The translations under genes and the position numbers were made by a program. Shown piece by piece: positions 53,818-63,452 of a DNA stretch of 64,000 nucleotides. Under the pieces are notes generated by a model. That model worked only from the letters and a program-made list of their open reading frames with translations, ran no database searches and was not told the origin of the DNA. This DNA is from an uncultured Sphingobacteriaceae bacterium (GTDB lineage: Bacteria; Bacteroidota; Bacteroidia; Sphingobacteriales; Sphingobacteriaceae), in assembly GCA_946480915.1 (NCBI GenBank), contig CAMLLO010000016.1, positions 1-64,000 on the forward strand, in the 5' to 3' direction. Within the stretch, counting starts at the first letter, position 1, and each line of letters begins with the position of its first letter.

Positions 53818-55377
53818 ATGATTCTTAATACCAAAAAATCTTTACTCTTATTTGTTACTGTACTTAATATTTGCTTATTAACAGCTAATACAATTCAGGC
53901 GCAAGATTCAAATCCAGCTGTAATTCTTACCCCAAAAGCAGGTCCGAAACCTCGTATTAACGGTCCTAAAGTATTTGGAGTTCGGCCTGGGCATCCAATT
54001 CTTTTTACCATACCTGCTTCAGGGAACAGGCCAATGACTTTCTCTGCTGAGAGATTACCTAAAGGAGTCCATTTGGATGCAAAAACAGGTCAGCTTTCGG
54101 GGTCCATAGAGAAAAATGGAACCTATACAATTAAATTGATAGCGGCCAATTCGGTAGGTAATACGAGCCGTGATTTTAAACTAGTAGTTGGCGAAGAAAT
54201 AGCGCTTACCCCTCCAATGGGCTGGAATCATTATAATATTTATGGTACCAGAATTACTCAGGAACAAGTATTAACCCAGGCAAAAGCTATGGCAAGTACT
54301 GGTCTGATTAATTATGGATGGTCTTATATGAATATTGATGATGGGTGGCAAGGTAATAGAGGAGGAAAGTACCATGCTATTCTACCGGATAGTACACGCT
54401 TCCCTGACATGCAGGCACTCGTGGATAAGGTGCATAGCTTAGGTCTTAAAATTGGCACTTATTCTACTCCTTGGGTAGAATCGTATGGTCATAGAGTTGG
54501 AGGATCGGCAATGAATGCTGAAGGAACTTTTGAACGTACAAAGGAAAAGATAACAAGAAATAAAAAGCTGCTTCCTTATGCTATTGGAACTTATCATTTT
54601 TGGGATAATGATGCCCGGCAAATTGCTGACTGGGGCTTTGATTACTTAAAATACGATTGGAATCCTATAGAACTTTCTGAAACCAAAGCGATGTACGATG
54701 CTTTGCGAAATAGCGGACGGGATGTTGTGTATAGTTTGTCTAACAGTACACCTTTCGCGACAATAGGAGATTTATCAAAAGTGTCGAACGCATGGCGTAC
54801 TGGCGGAGATATAAAAGACAATTGGAAAAGCCTAAAAAGTAGGATTTTTACTCAGGATAAATGGGCGTCTTATGCACGTCCGGGCCACTGGAACGATCCC
54901 GATATGATGATCTTAGGTGTTGTAGGTTGGAATTCGGCAGAAAAATGGCCCTCGAAACTAACTCCCGATGAACAATATACCCATATGAGTGCATGGTGTT
55001 TAATGTCTGTGCCTCTCCTTTTAGGGAATGATATTTCTAAACTAGACGACTTTACCCTGGCTCTGTTAACCAACGATGAGGTAAATGCTGTAAATCAGGA
55101 CCCATTAGGAAAACAAGCCACCATAATTTCAAGAAACGAAGATATTGGTGTGATGGCTAAAGATATGGAGGATGGATCAAAAGCAGCCGGATTGTTTAAT
55201 CTTGCTGATAACGGAACTCAGAAGGTTGTATTAAAGTGGTCTGATCTTGGAATTAAAGGAAAGTACATTGTTCGTGATTTATGGAGACAAAAAGACCTTG
55301 GAACTTTTGAAAATGAATTTTCATCTGATGTTAAGCAGCATGGAGTACTATTGGTAAGCTTGAGAAGATTTAAATAA
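53818..55377 (+). CDS. GH27 alpha-galactosidase-like enzyme with N-terminal Ig-like domain, copy 1
   Basis: A 519-aa protein: signal peptide (AQ at about 29), a putative Ig/He_PIG domain (about 40-130; FTIPASGNRPMTFSAERLPKGV ... SGSIEKNGTYTIKL), then a GH27 barrel beginning LTPPMGWNHYNIYG. Catalytic Asp residues: nucleophile in YLKYDWNP (280) and acid/base in GHWNDPDMM (360). The usual NSW of MGWNSW is replaced by NHY here, near the substrate pocket. Acts on alpha-linked galactose or related sugars; exact linkage unknown. Confidence 0.9.
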   Translation: MILNTKKSLLLFVTVLNICLLTANTIQAQDSNPAVILTPKAGPKPRINGPKVFGVRPGHPILFTIPASGNRPMTFSAERLPKGVHLDAKTGQLSGSIEKNGTYTIKLIAANSVGNTSRDFKLVVGEEIALTPPMGWNHYNIYGTRITQEQVLTQAKAMASTGLINYGWSYMNIDDGWQGNRGGKYHAILPDSTRFPDMQALVDKVHSLGLKIGTYSTPWVESYGHRVGGSAMNAEGTFERTKEKITRNKKLLPYAIGTYHFWDNDARQIADWGFDYLKYDWNPIELSETKAMYDALRNSGRDVVYSLSNSTPFATIGDLSKVSNAWRTGGDIKDNWKSLKSRIFTQDKWASYARPGHWNDPDMMILGVVGWNSAEKWPSKLTPDEQYTHMSAWCLMSVPLLLGNDISKLDDFTLALLTNDEVNAVNQDPLGKQATIISRNEDIGVMAKDMEDGSKAAGLFNLADNGTQKVVLKWSDLGIKGKYIVRDLWRQKDLGTFENEFSSDVKQHGVLLVSLRRFK

Positions 55378-55392
55378 AGAAAAAGATTAAGA

Positions 55393-56979
55393 ATGATTTT
55401 AGCAAAAAAGCAATTTTCAATGGAGCAGAAATTTGTCCTCCGTTTAACAGCCATAAGTATATGCTGTTTAGTATTAATAAATGCGGTTAAGGCGCAAACC
55501 CTTGGCCCAGATTCCCTCACCAGGGATATTATTTCACCTAAGCCAGCTAAAATACCCCGGATAAATGGTCCGAAAGTCTTTGGAGTTCGGCCCAATCATC
55601 CAATTGTTTTTACTATTCCTGTTTCTGGTGACAGACCAATAAAATACAGTGTGAAAAATCTACCGAAAGGAGTAAAGTTTGATGAAAAAAAAGGAAGGGT
55701 TTATGGTTCTGTATCCATTCCCGGAACGTATACTTTAGCTCTTACTGCAGAAAATAAACTTGGTAAAGCCTCACGCGATCTTAAACTTATTATAGGAGAA
55801 GAAATAGCGTTAACACCACCAATGGGATGGAACAGCTGGAATGTTTACGGAAATAAAGTTACACAGGAAACCGTATTGGCGAATGTTAGAGCAATGGAGA
55901 GTTCCGGGTTAATCAATCACGGATGGTCATATATGAATATTGATGATGCATGGCAGGGAAAACGTGGTGGAGAATTTAACGCTATCCAGCCCGATCCGGT
56001 AACATTTCCAAATATTCAAGGGTTAATTAATGAGGCCCACGATTTAGGATTAAAGATAGGTATCTATTCTTCTCCATGGATAGAGACATATGCAAAACGA
56101 ATCGGCGGATCCGCAATGAATGCAGAAGGGCTATTTAAACCAACTAAAGAAAAAGTTCCTCATAGAGAAAAAAAGGTGCCTTACGCAATTGGTCAATATG
56201 TTTTTGTTGATAATGATGTTAAGCAATGGGCAAAATGGGGCTTCGATTATCTAAAATATGATTGGAATCCGATTGAATATCCTGAAACTAAATTAATGTA
56301 TGATGCCCTTAGAAACAGTGGTCGTGATATAGTGTTCAGTTTATCTAATAGTACTCCTTTTGCATCGATAGGCGAACTTTCGAAGGTTTCTAATACCTGG
56401 CGCACGGGTGGCGATATTAGAGATGAATGGAAGAGTTTAAAAAGCCGCTTATTTACCCAGGATAAATGGGCACCTTTTGCACGTCCCGGTCATTGGAACG
56501 ATCCGGACATGATGATACTGGGATGGTTGGGCTGGGGAAAAGGCCTGCGGCCCTCAAGGCTTACAGCCGACGAACAATATACGCACATGAGTGCCTGGTG
56601 TCTTATGTCTGTGCCCTTGTTATTAGGTAATGATCTGACAAAGCTAGATGAGTTTACCCTAAGTCTTCTTACTAACGATGAGGTAATAGAAATAAACCAG
56701 GATCCATCCGGCAGGCAAGCAACTGTTGTGTCGCGGCAGGGGGAAAGTGGAGTAATGGCTAAAACGCTGGAAGATGGAACTAAAGCTGCAGGCTTATTTA
56801 ATCCCGGTGATGCCGGAACTCAAAAGGTTACTCTTAAATGGTCAGATCTGGGAATTACAGGAAAATACATTGTCAGGGATCTTTGGCGCCAAAAGGATTT
56901 GGGAACGTTTGAAGATGAGTTTTCTGTTGACGTAAAACAGCACGGCGTTGTAATTGTACGGTTGCGCCCGGTTGAATGA
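55393..56979 (+). CDS. GH27 alpha-galactosidase-like enzyme with N-terminal Ig-like domain, copy 2
   Basis: A 528-aa tandem paralogue of the preceding gene, with the same order: signal peptide (an internal Met at 55420 is the alternative start), Ig-like domain (RPIKYSVKNLPKGVKF), then LTPPMGWNSWNVYG, nucleophile YDWNPIE (Asp 290) and acid/base GHWNDPDMM (Asp 370). Here the canonical MGWNSW is kept. It starts 15 nt after copy 1. Divergence at several pocket positions suggests different substrates, not a dosage copy. Confidence 0.9.
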   Translation: MILAKKQFSMEQKFVLRLTAISICCLVLINAVKAQTLGPDSLTRDIISPKPAKIPRINGPKVFGVRPNHPIVFTIPVSGDRPIKYSVKNLPKGVKFDEKKGRVYGSVSIPGTYTLALTAENKLGKASRDLKLIIGEEIALTPPMGWNSWNVYGNKVTQETVLANVRAMESSGLINHGWSYMNIDDAWQGKRGGEFNAIQPDPVTFPNIQGLINEAHDLGLKIGIYSSPWIETYAKRIGGSAMNAEGLFKPTKEKVPHREKKVPYAIGQYVFVDNDVKQWAKWGFDYLKYDWNPIEYPETKLMYDALRNSGRDIVFSLSNSTPFASIGELSKVSNTWRTGGDIRDEWKSLKSRLFTQDKWAPFARPGHWNDPDMMILGWLGWGKGLRPSRLTADEQYTHMSAWCLMSVPLLLGNDLTKLDEFTLSLLTNDEVIEINQDPSGRQATVVSRQGESGVMAKTLEDGTKAAGLFNPGDAGTQKVTLKWSDLGITGKYIVRDLWRQKDLGTFEDEFSVDVKQHGVVIVRLRPVE

Positions 56980-57140
56980 TTTAACAGATTATACTCAATA
57001 TTCAATGGAGTATTCATGTAAAAAACTTATTACAACTCATTTATGTCAAAATAGTTGAATACATGGGTAATTTCTAGTATTACAATCCTTTCAATTATTG
57101 CTTAGTTGCATATACCAATTAAAACAATATTCTTATTAAA

Positions 57141-58565
57141 ATGAAGAAATTATTTATCGCAATTATCGCATTGCTGTGTTCCGCCAATATCTCTTTTTCG
57201 CAAACATTAAACAGCAAAGATGAACGAATGGAGTGGTGGAGAGAAGCCCGTTTCGGAATGTTTATCCATTGGGGTGTTTATGCCCAAATGGCCGGTGTTT
57301 ATAAAGACCACCAGCAAGCAAGAGGTGGAGCAGAATGGATCATGAACAGGATGAAAGTTCCTGTAGGCGAGTATAAGGCAGTTGCAAAACAGTTTAACCC
57401 TACAAAGTACAATCCTGACGAATGGGTGAGAATGGCCAAAGATGCTGGTATGAAATATATTATTATTACCGCCAAGCATCATGACGGATTTGCTTTATTC
57501 GACTCAAAGGCAAGCGATTGGGACATAATGGATGCTACACCTTATGGTAAAGATTTATTAAAGCCACTCGCTGAAGCCTGTAAAAAGCATGGCTTAAAGT
57601 TGGGATTTTATTACTCACAGGCTCAGGATTGGGGTAATCCGGGTGGGGCTGTTGCAAGAAAGTTAATGGCCGAAGGCTGGCCCAACCCTGATAGTACAAA
57701 GATTAACGCCTACACTCAGGAACATAAAGGACATTGGGATCCAGCGCAGGAAACATCAAGTTTTGCACAATATATTGATAGAGTAGCAGTACCTCAGGTA
57801 AAAGAGATACTTTCCAATTATGGTGAAATTTCCGTTTTATGGTGGGATACTCCAACTAATATGACTGATGAAGCCGCATTGAAACTTCAAGAAGTTTTAA
57901 AGCTTCAGCCTAACATTATTACTAATGATCGTTTAAAGCGACCTAACTTTCCGGGAGATACCAGGACTCCTGAACAAAAGATTCCTGCTCAGGGCGATGG
58001 AAGCGACTGGGAAACTTGCATGACCATGAATGGCACATGGGGATTCAGAACATCAGATCATAATTGGAAATCTACAGAAACCCTCATCCGTAACCTAGTT
58101 GATATAGCTTCTAAAGGCGGAAATTACCTGTTAAATGTTGGACCTAAACCGGATGGAACTTTTCCTCAGGAAAGTATAGACCGACTTAAGTCGGTTGGAG
58201 ATTGGATGAAGGTGAATAGTGAGGCCATCTACGCTACTAAAGCTAATCCTTTAACTCCCGTAAACTGGGGACGTATAACTGCTAAATCAGACGGAAAAAA
58301 TACGATTCTTTATTTAAATGTTTTCGAATGGCCCAAAGATGGGAAATTAGTAGTTCCCGGCTTAAGCAGTAAAATTAAGTCTGCGCGTTTACTTGCAAAT
58401 GGTGAAAAAGTGAAAGCCAAAAAGACTATTGGCGGAACAGAGATAATGCTTCCGATGCAGGCACCAGATGAGGTCGCATCTGTAATAAAAATTACGGTAA
58501 AAGGTGCGATCGCTTCCAAAGCCATTGAAACAACGGGCAAGATGAAAACGGGCGAGTTAGATTAA
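57141..58565 (+). CDS. GH29 alpha-L-fucosidase, second copy
   Basis: A 474-aa protein with signal peptide (ALLCSANISFSQ, about 11-21). WWREARFGMFIHWGVYAQ (about 29-46), TAKHHDGFALFDS (about 111-123) and VLWWDTPTN with nucleophile Asp at 236; GNYLLNVGPKPDG near 330 is the family end motif, followed by a C-terminal beta domain and a Lys-rich tail. A 161-nt gap precedes it, the largest in the cluster, so it may have its own promoter. Less similar to copy 1 than to the partial copy at the window end. Confidence 0.92.
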   Translation: MKKLFIAIIALLCSANISFSQTLNSKDERMEWWREARFGMFIHWGVYAQMAGVYKDHQQARGGAEWIMNRMKVPVGEYKAVAKQFNPTKYNPDEWVRMAKDAGMKYIIITAKHHDGFALFDSKASDWDIMDATPYGKDLLKPLAEACKKHGLKLGFYYSQAQDWGNPGGAVARKLMAEGWPNPDSTKINAYTQEHKGHWDPAQETSSFAQYIDRVAVPQVKEILSNYGEISVLWWDTPTNMTDEAALKLQEVLKLQPNIITNDRLKRPNFPGDTRTPEQKIPAQGDGSDWETCMTMNGTWGFRTSDHNWKSTETLIRNLVDIASKGGNYLLNVGPKPDGTFPQESIDRLKSVGDWMKVNSEAIYATKANPLTPVNWGRITAKSDGKNTILYLNVFEWPKDGKLVVPGLSSKIKSARLLANGEKVKAKKTIGGTEIMLPMQAPDEVASVIKITVKGAIASKAIETTGKMKTGELD

Positions 58566-58592
58566 TCCTTTCTAAATATAACTAGAATAATT

Positions 58593-60188
58593 ATGGCAAT
58601 TTATTGGAAAAGCGCACTCAGTCTCGTCCTGTTTATCACATACGCCACCTTTTTAAAAGCCGCAGATTTTGATATTACTAAATATGGGGCTATTGGTAAT
58701 GGCACAACGTTAAATACAGATGCAATTCAAAAAGCAATTGATGAATGCAATAAAACTGGCGGTGGGAAGGTGAATTTTCCTGCCGGAAAATTCCTTTCAG
58801 GAACAATAGTTCTAAAAGACAACGTAACGCTTCACTTTAAAAAAGACGCGGTGTTATTGGGCAGTATTCATCTGAAGGATTACAGGAATTTAGATCCGTT
58901 TACCGAAGGATTGGGTATTCACGTCGGCTGGGCGCTCTTAGTTGCCGTAGATGCAAAAAATATCGGCATCGAGGGTGAAGGCACTATTGACGGTCAGGGG
59001 TCTGCTTTAAAAGCAAAACATATTGAAACAGACACTCGTTCTGAAGGGCAACGTTGGGGGTTAAGACCTTTTCTGGTACGGATTGTTCGTTGTACAGGAG
59101 TAACTGTAAAAGATGTCACACTGAAATATGCTGGTGCCTGGACATCACATTATTTTCAAAGTCGCCAAATACTTATTGAAAATGTCAAGATAATGAGTGA
59201 GGGTGTTGCCCATAATGACGGAATTGGAATTGATGGGTGCCAAAATGTGCGTATTAAAAATTGCGATGTAGTGAGTGGCGATGACGCGCTTGTATTCAAA
59301 ACTACATCAAGTAAAATGGCCAATAGCGATATTGAAGTAAGTGGTATGCGGCTGAAAAGCAACCAGGCAGGGATCAAAATGGGAACCGAGTCTATGGCGC
59401 CTTTTGAAAATATCAAGATATCTAATTGTTATATTTATGATACTAAGAACGGTGGAATAAAGTTGCTTACTGTTGATGGGGCGCATTTACGCAACATAGA
59501 GATTTCCAATATCACCATGGAAAATGTAAGAACCCCAATGCTTTTCCGTCTGGGTTCAAGATTAAGTGTTTTTCGTAAGGATCAGGATACCAAACAAGCC
59601 ACCGGAACTTTCGAAAATGTTGTAGTCAAAAATGTGAAGGCTCAGGCCTCTGCCAATGCGCAGTTAATGCCTTCGTCTGGTATTCTTATTACCGGTGTGC
59701 CCGGACATTATATTACTAATCTAACACTTGAAAATATTGAAATTAGTCTTGCTGGCGGTGGTAAAGCAGAACATGCACGTCAGGTTGTACCCGAGGCCAT
59801 TGATCAATATCCTGAAGTCAAAACTTTTGGTCCGCGTGTGCCCGCTTATGGCATATGGGCACGCCATGTAAAGGGGCTAAAGCTTAAAAATATTAAGTTC
59901 AATCTTGATTCTAACGATGTTCGACCTGCACTTGTGTGTGAAGATGGCAAGGATATTCTGGTAGATGATTGGGAGATCCCCCAAACAAATGACGCAGAGG
60001 CAATTATCCGATTCGAGAACGTAGAAAATGCAATAGTTAAAGATATAGATGTAAACAGATCATCGGCTCAGGCATTTGTTCGTGTAGAGGGAGTAAATAG
60101 TAAAGGCATACAATTATCAGGTAATGACATTTCGGGTATCAGACCGGTGAAATCAACCACAGAAGTTTTATCAGGAACCAAACCGTAA
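58593..60188 (+). CDS. GH28-family polygalacturonase-like enzyme with variant active site
   Basis: A 531-aa beta-helix protein with signal peptide (TYATFLKAA). It opens with the FDITKYGAIGNGTTLNTDAIQKAIDEC block of GH28. Active-site region: AHNDGIGIDGC, then SGDDALVFKT (Asp 230-231 of the DD motif). The GHG block, which carries the conserved His, reads NQAGIKMGTES, and the RIK block reads GIKLL. Such GIK-GTES variants occur in Bacteroidetes GH28 subfamilies, so the enzyme may have a changed substrate. Probably acts on galacturonan or a rhamnogalacturonan side chain. Confidence 0.85.
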   Translation: MAIYWKSALSLVLFITYATFLKAADFDITKYGAIGNGTTLNTDAIQKAIDECNKTGGGKVNFPAGKFLSGTIVLKDNVTLHFKKDAVLLGSIHLKDYRNLDPFTEGLGIHVGWALLVAVDAKNIGIEGEGTIDGQGSALKAKHIETDTRSEGQRWGLRPFLVRIVRCTGVTVKDVTLKYAGAWTSHYFQSRQILIENVKIMSEGVAHNDGIGIDGCQNVRIKNCDVVSGDDALVFKTTSSKMANSDIEVSGMRLKSNQAGIKMGTESMAPFENIKISNCYIYDTKNGGIKLLTVDGAHLRNIEISNITMENVRTPMLFRLGSRLSVFRKDQDTKQATGTFENVVVKNVKAQASANAQLMPSSGILITGVPGHYITNLTLENIEISLAGGGKAEHARQVVPEAIDQYPEVKTFGPRVPAYGIWARHVKGLKLKNIKFNLDSNDVRPALVCEDGKDILVDDWEIPQTNDAEAIIRFENVENAIVKDIDVNRSSAQAFVRVEGVNSKGIQLSGNDISGIRPVKSTTEVLSGTKP

Positions 60189-60232
60189 AAAATAAGTAGC
60201 GTGTACTCAACACTTATTTGAAGTAAATAATC

Positions 60233-61777
60233 ATGATCAAAAAAATACTAACAGTACTATTACAGGTAGCAGTTTTATCGGTAAGCGCACAGCAAACGAC
60301 GGTTCCTTTATGGGAGGACTTTGTAGAAGCTAAAAAATTTGGAAGAACCCCGGTTTTACCTGACTTTTCCTTTGCGGGATATTATTTTTCTGAGAAAGAG
60401 ATACCCGATGTTTCTACGCGCAAATATTTTAAAGTCACTGATTTTGGTGCGCTACCTAATGATGATAAATTTGATGGTGATGCTATTCAGGCAGCAGTAA
60501 ATGCTGCCGAAAAGAATGTTAATGGAGGTGTTGTGTTTTTTCCTGCTGGAAAATATATTATAGCGGCAGATTCCAATAACACTAAACAAATTCGAATCTC
60601 AAAAAGTAATATCGTTCTCAAAGGCAGTGGCAGCGGTCCCGGAGGTACTGAGATTTACCAGGCTACCATGCGCATCAACGGCCGGCAGATTATGTTTATG
60701 CCCGACAATAATGCTGTGAAGAACCTTACCACAATTACTCAAAATGCATCCCGGGAAAGTTTTTCTGTAACAGTTGCAGATGCATCGAAGCTTAAAGTAG
60801 GTCAGGATATAATTATACATCATCGCAGTGAAGAATATACCCGCCAATATTTTGCTCCGCTTGATTTAAAACCTGTTTGGACCCGCTTATTTGGACCCAA
60901 CGGAGGTATGCAAATAAATGAAATACACACCATTGCAAAGATCGAAGGGAACAAAGTTACTTTCAAAAATCCATTACATCTGGATGTAATAATGGTTAAA
61001 AGTGCTAACTGGGATATTCAGTCGAAAAGCTTTCTGACAGAATGTGGGATAGAGGATATCCTGTTTACAAGTAACTGGAAAACCTATCCTGAAGAGTTTA
61101 TCCATCATAAAAACGCAATTCACGACTATGCTTATGAAGCCGTAGGAATGGAATATGTAAAAAATAGTTGGGTTAGAAATTGTGAATTTCATGATTGGAA
61201 TGAAGGAATATATGTTAAAGGAGGTTATCAGGTAAGCATTTTAAATACTCATTTCAGAGGTAAAAAGGGCCATGCTTCGATACATGCCCGTACAGGATAT
61301 GGGGTTTTGATAAAAAACTGCACATTTAATGGAGCACAACATCATGGTGCTGGTACAGGATATGGTGCCTCTGGTACCGTAGTCACTCAATGTTCTCTGG
61401 GCCGCGACCAAAATTTCGACATCCACTCAGGTCAGCCCTACGCAACTCTTTATGATAATGTTGATGGAGGTGTTTTCTATAATTTGGGCGGACCCGAACC
61501 CGGGCATCCTCATCATGGAAAGCAACTGGTTCTCTGGAACTTTTATCATAAGTCAGCCACTGAACAGAAGTATAATTTTTGGGATATGAGCCGGAGAAGA
61601 AATTATACGATAGCCTCACCAATACTGGTAGGATTTCAGTCGGACAACAAGGTTTCCTTTCAAAATGCCGGTATTAATATGATGCAGGGGCAAATGGTAC
61701 AGCCCAAATCCTTATTCGAAGCCCAACTTCGCTTACGCTTATCAGGAACAGATATCGCCGCGGTTAAGAATAAATAA
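60233..61777 (+). CDS. Exported right-handed beta-helix protein (pectate-lyase-3-like N-domain), copy 1
   Basis: A 514-aa protein: signal peptide (VAVLSVSAQ), an N-terminal extension with FSFAGYYFSEKEIP, then YFKVTDFGALPNDDKFDGDAIQ and GGVVFFPAGKYII, the entry pattern of pectate-lyase-3-type beta-helices. Central repeats: WVRNCEFHDWNEGIYVKGGY and KKGHASIHARTGYG. His-rich loops (QHHGAGTGYG, GHPHHGKQ) could form a catalytic or metal site. It could be a lyase or an epimerase-like enzyme; class cannot be decided by eye. Genes on both sides are glycan enzymes. Confidence 0.75.
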   Translation: MIKKILTVLLQVAVLSVSAQQTTVPLWEDFVEAKKFGRTPVLPDFSFAGYYFSEKEIPDVSTRKYFKVTDFGALPNDDKFDGDAIQAAVNAAEKNVNGGVVFFPAGKYIIAADSNNTKQIRISKSNIVLKGSGSGPGGTEIYQATMRINGRQIMFMPDNNAVKNLTTITQNASRESFSVTVADASKLKVGQDIIIHHRSEEYTRQYFAPLDLKPVWTRLFGPNGGMQINEIHTIAKIEGNKVTFKNPLHLDVIMVKSANWDIQSKSFLTECGIEDILFTSNWKTYPEEFIHHKNAIHDYAYEAVGMEYVKNSWVRNCEFHDWNEGIYVKGGYQVSILNTHFRGKKGHASIHARTGYGVLIKNCTFNGAQHHGAGTGYGASGTVVTQCSLGRDQNFDIHSGQPYATLYDNVDGGVFYNLGGPEPGHPHHGKQLVLWNFYHKSATEQKYNFWDMSRRRNYTIASPILVGFQSDNKVSFQNAGINMMQGQMVQPKSLFEAQLRLRLSGTDIAAVKNK

Positions 61778-61793
61778 GCGAAACAAGCAGGAA

Positions 61794-63374
61794 ATGATGA
61801 CCGATATTAAAAAACTTTTAAGAATTGAACTTGGCATGAATTTATATCCTGTGTTTTTAAGTCTGATATTTATTAACGCTTCGGTGAATGCTCAGTCCAC
61901 TACTAGTTCTGCAACAAGCCAATGGGTTCACCAGGATCCCAGCGGAAAGCTTATGTATAAAACTTTGCCTGCCGGCGATAAAATAATGGATTTTTCTTAT
62001 GCCGGATATATGGGAGGAGGTGTTAACATTCCGTCCCTCGCAGTTAGAACCACTCTTAGTCCTATTGCTGGCGATAATACCGAAGCGATTCAAAACGCTA
62101 TTGACGAGGTCTCTAAAATGACTCCTGTAAATGGGTTCAGAGGGGCCGTTTTGCTAAAACCAGGTAGGTACAATTGCGAAAAACCAATTTTAATCAAGGC
62201 CAGCGGTGTTACATTACGGGGAAGCGGTTCTGGTGAAAATGGAAGCATTATAAACATGACCGGCAGTCCGCATGCTTGTATCGTAGTCAGAGGAACAGTC
62301 GCCTCCAGGGTACAGGAGCTCCCAATAACATTTTCCGATTCTTATGTTCCCTCTGGTGCCTCTTCTATTAATCTCACTAATGTCTCTGGCTTAGCCGTCG
62401 GCGACACAATTCGTATAAGTCGACCGGTTACAGCGGCCTGGGTAAAACTGATGGGGATGGATACGCTTGTGCGGGACGGGAAAAAGCAGACTTGGTTAAC
62501 CGGAGAGATCCCAACCGATAGGGTGGTAAAAAGGATATCAAATAAAAACATCATGCTGGATATTCCGCTAACTGACAATTATGATGCTAAGTATCTAAGT
62601 ACTTCAGGAGTATCTATTTCAAAAGTTTCTTCATCGGGTGAGCTTTCTCAAATTGGAATTGAAAACCTTCGAATCGTTTCTCCCGACCAGTCGGTCACCA
62701 TTTCAGAAGGTCATAACCGTGCATTTACTATGAGCGGCCTTAGCGACGGATGGGCCAGAAATATTACGGTCTTAAATACTGTAAATAGTGTTAGTGTTAC
62801 TGGTAAGCGGATCACCATAGAAAATGTGAGCATCATGCACAATCAGCCTACAAAAGGTGCTGCAAAACCTGCAGATCTTAATGGCAGCGGACAGCAATTA
62901 TTTTTCAATCGCTGCAGCATTACGGGAGATAACCTTTTCTTTTTTGGCACTGGTGCAAAGGTAACCGGACCGGTCGTGTTGCTTAATTGTGTGTTTCTTG
63001 GTAACGGCTGGATTCAGCCACACCAAAGATGGGCTACCGGATTATTAATAGATAATTGCCGGGTGCCCGATGGCGGCATAGATTTTATGAACCGGGGTAT
63101 AATGGGTTCGGGGCATGGCTGGACTATTGGTTGGGCTGTAGCCTGGAATTCGGAAGCTAAATCTTTTTTAAACCAACAGCCTCCGGGCGCTGCGAACTGG
63201 GTTATTGGGAGCACCGGCGATAAAAAGCAACAAGCCATGCCATTTTATAAACAGCCTAATCTTAAGGAAGGAATTTACGATTCGCACAATAAACCTGTAG
63301 CTCCTTATAGTTTGTATCTGGCGCAACTTTCCGAACGCCTTGGCAAGGTAGCACTATCAAATATTGGATATTAA
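61794..63374 (+). CDS. Exported right-handed beta-helix protein, copy 2
   Basis: A 526-aa protein related to copy 1 in plan but diverged: signal peptide (VNAQ near 33), MDFSYAGYMGGGVNIP (the counterpart of copy 1's FSFAGYYF), AGDNTEAIQNAID, GAVLLKPGRY and GSGSGENGSII, then beta-helix coils (VTGKRITIENVSI). It starts 16 nt after copy 1. The shared AGY element and strand order suggest an old duplication. Function on a polysaccharide is probable, reaction unknown. Confidence 0.75.
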   Translation: MMTDIKKLLRIELGMNLYPVFLSLIFINASVNAQSTTSSATSQWVHQDPSGKLMYKTLPAGDKIMDFSYAGYMGGGVNIPSLAVRTTLSPIAGDNTEAIQNAIDEVSKMTPVNGFRGAVLLKPGRYNCEKPILIKASGVTLRGSGSGENGSIINMTGSPHACIVVRGTVASRVQELPITFSDSYVPSGASSINLTNVSGLAVGDTIRISRPVTAAWVKLMGMDTLVRDGKKQTWLTGEIPTDRVVKRISNKNIMLDIPLTDNYDAKYLSTSGVSISKVSSSGELSQIGIENLRIVSPDQSVTISEGHNRAFTMSGLSDGWARNITVLNTVNSVSVTGKRITIENVSIMHNQPTKGAAKPADLNGSGQQLFFNRCSITGDNLFFFGTGAKVTGPVVLLNCVFLGNGWIQPHQRWATGLLIDNCRVPDGGIDFMNRGIMGSGHGWTIGWAVAWNSEAKSFLNQQPPGAANWVIGSTGDKKQQAMPFYKQPNLKEGIYDSHNKPVAPYSLYLAQLSERLGKVALSNIGY

Positions 63375-63452
63375 ATAACTTTAATTCAGAATGTACTGCT
63401 TCGCTATTTTCTATTGGTCAAGCACAGGAAGATTGCATTCCTAACTAATCAA

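Noticed and set aside
56991..57013. ATACTC...GAGTAT inverted repeat between GH27 and GH29 genes as a terminator or XRE site
   Set aside because: No T-run follows, the spacing differs from that of the 13155-13189 sites, and it is far from any XRE gene; 6-bp arms are easily chance.
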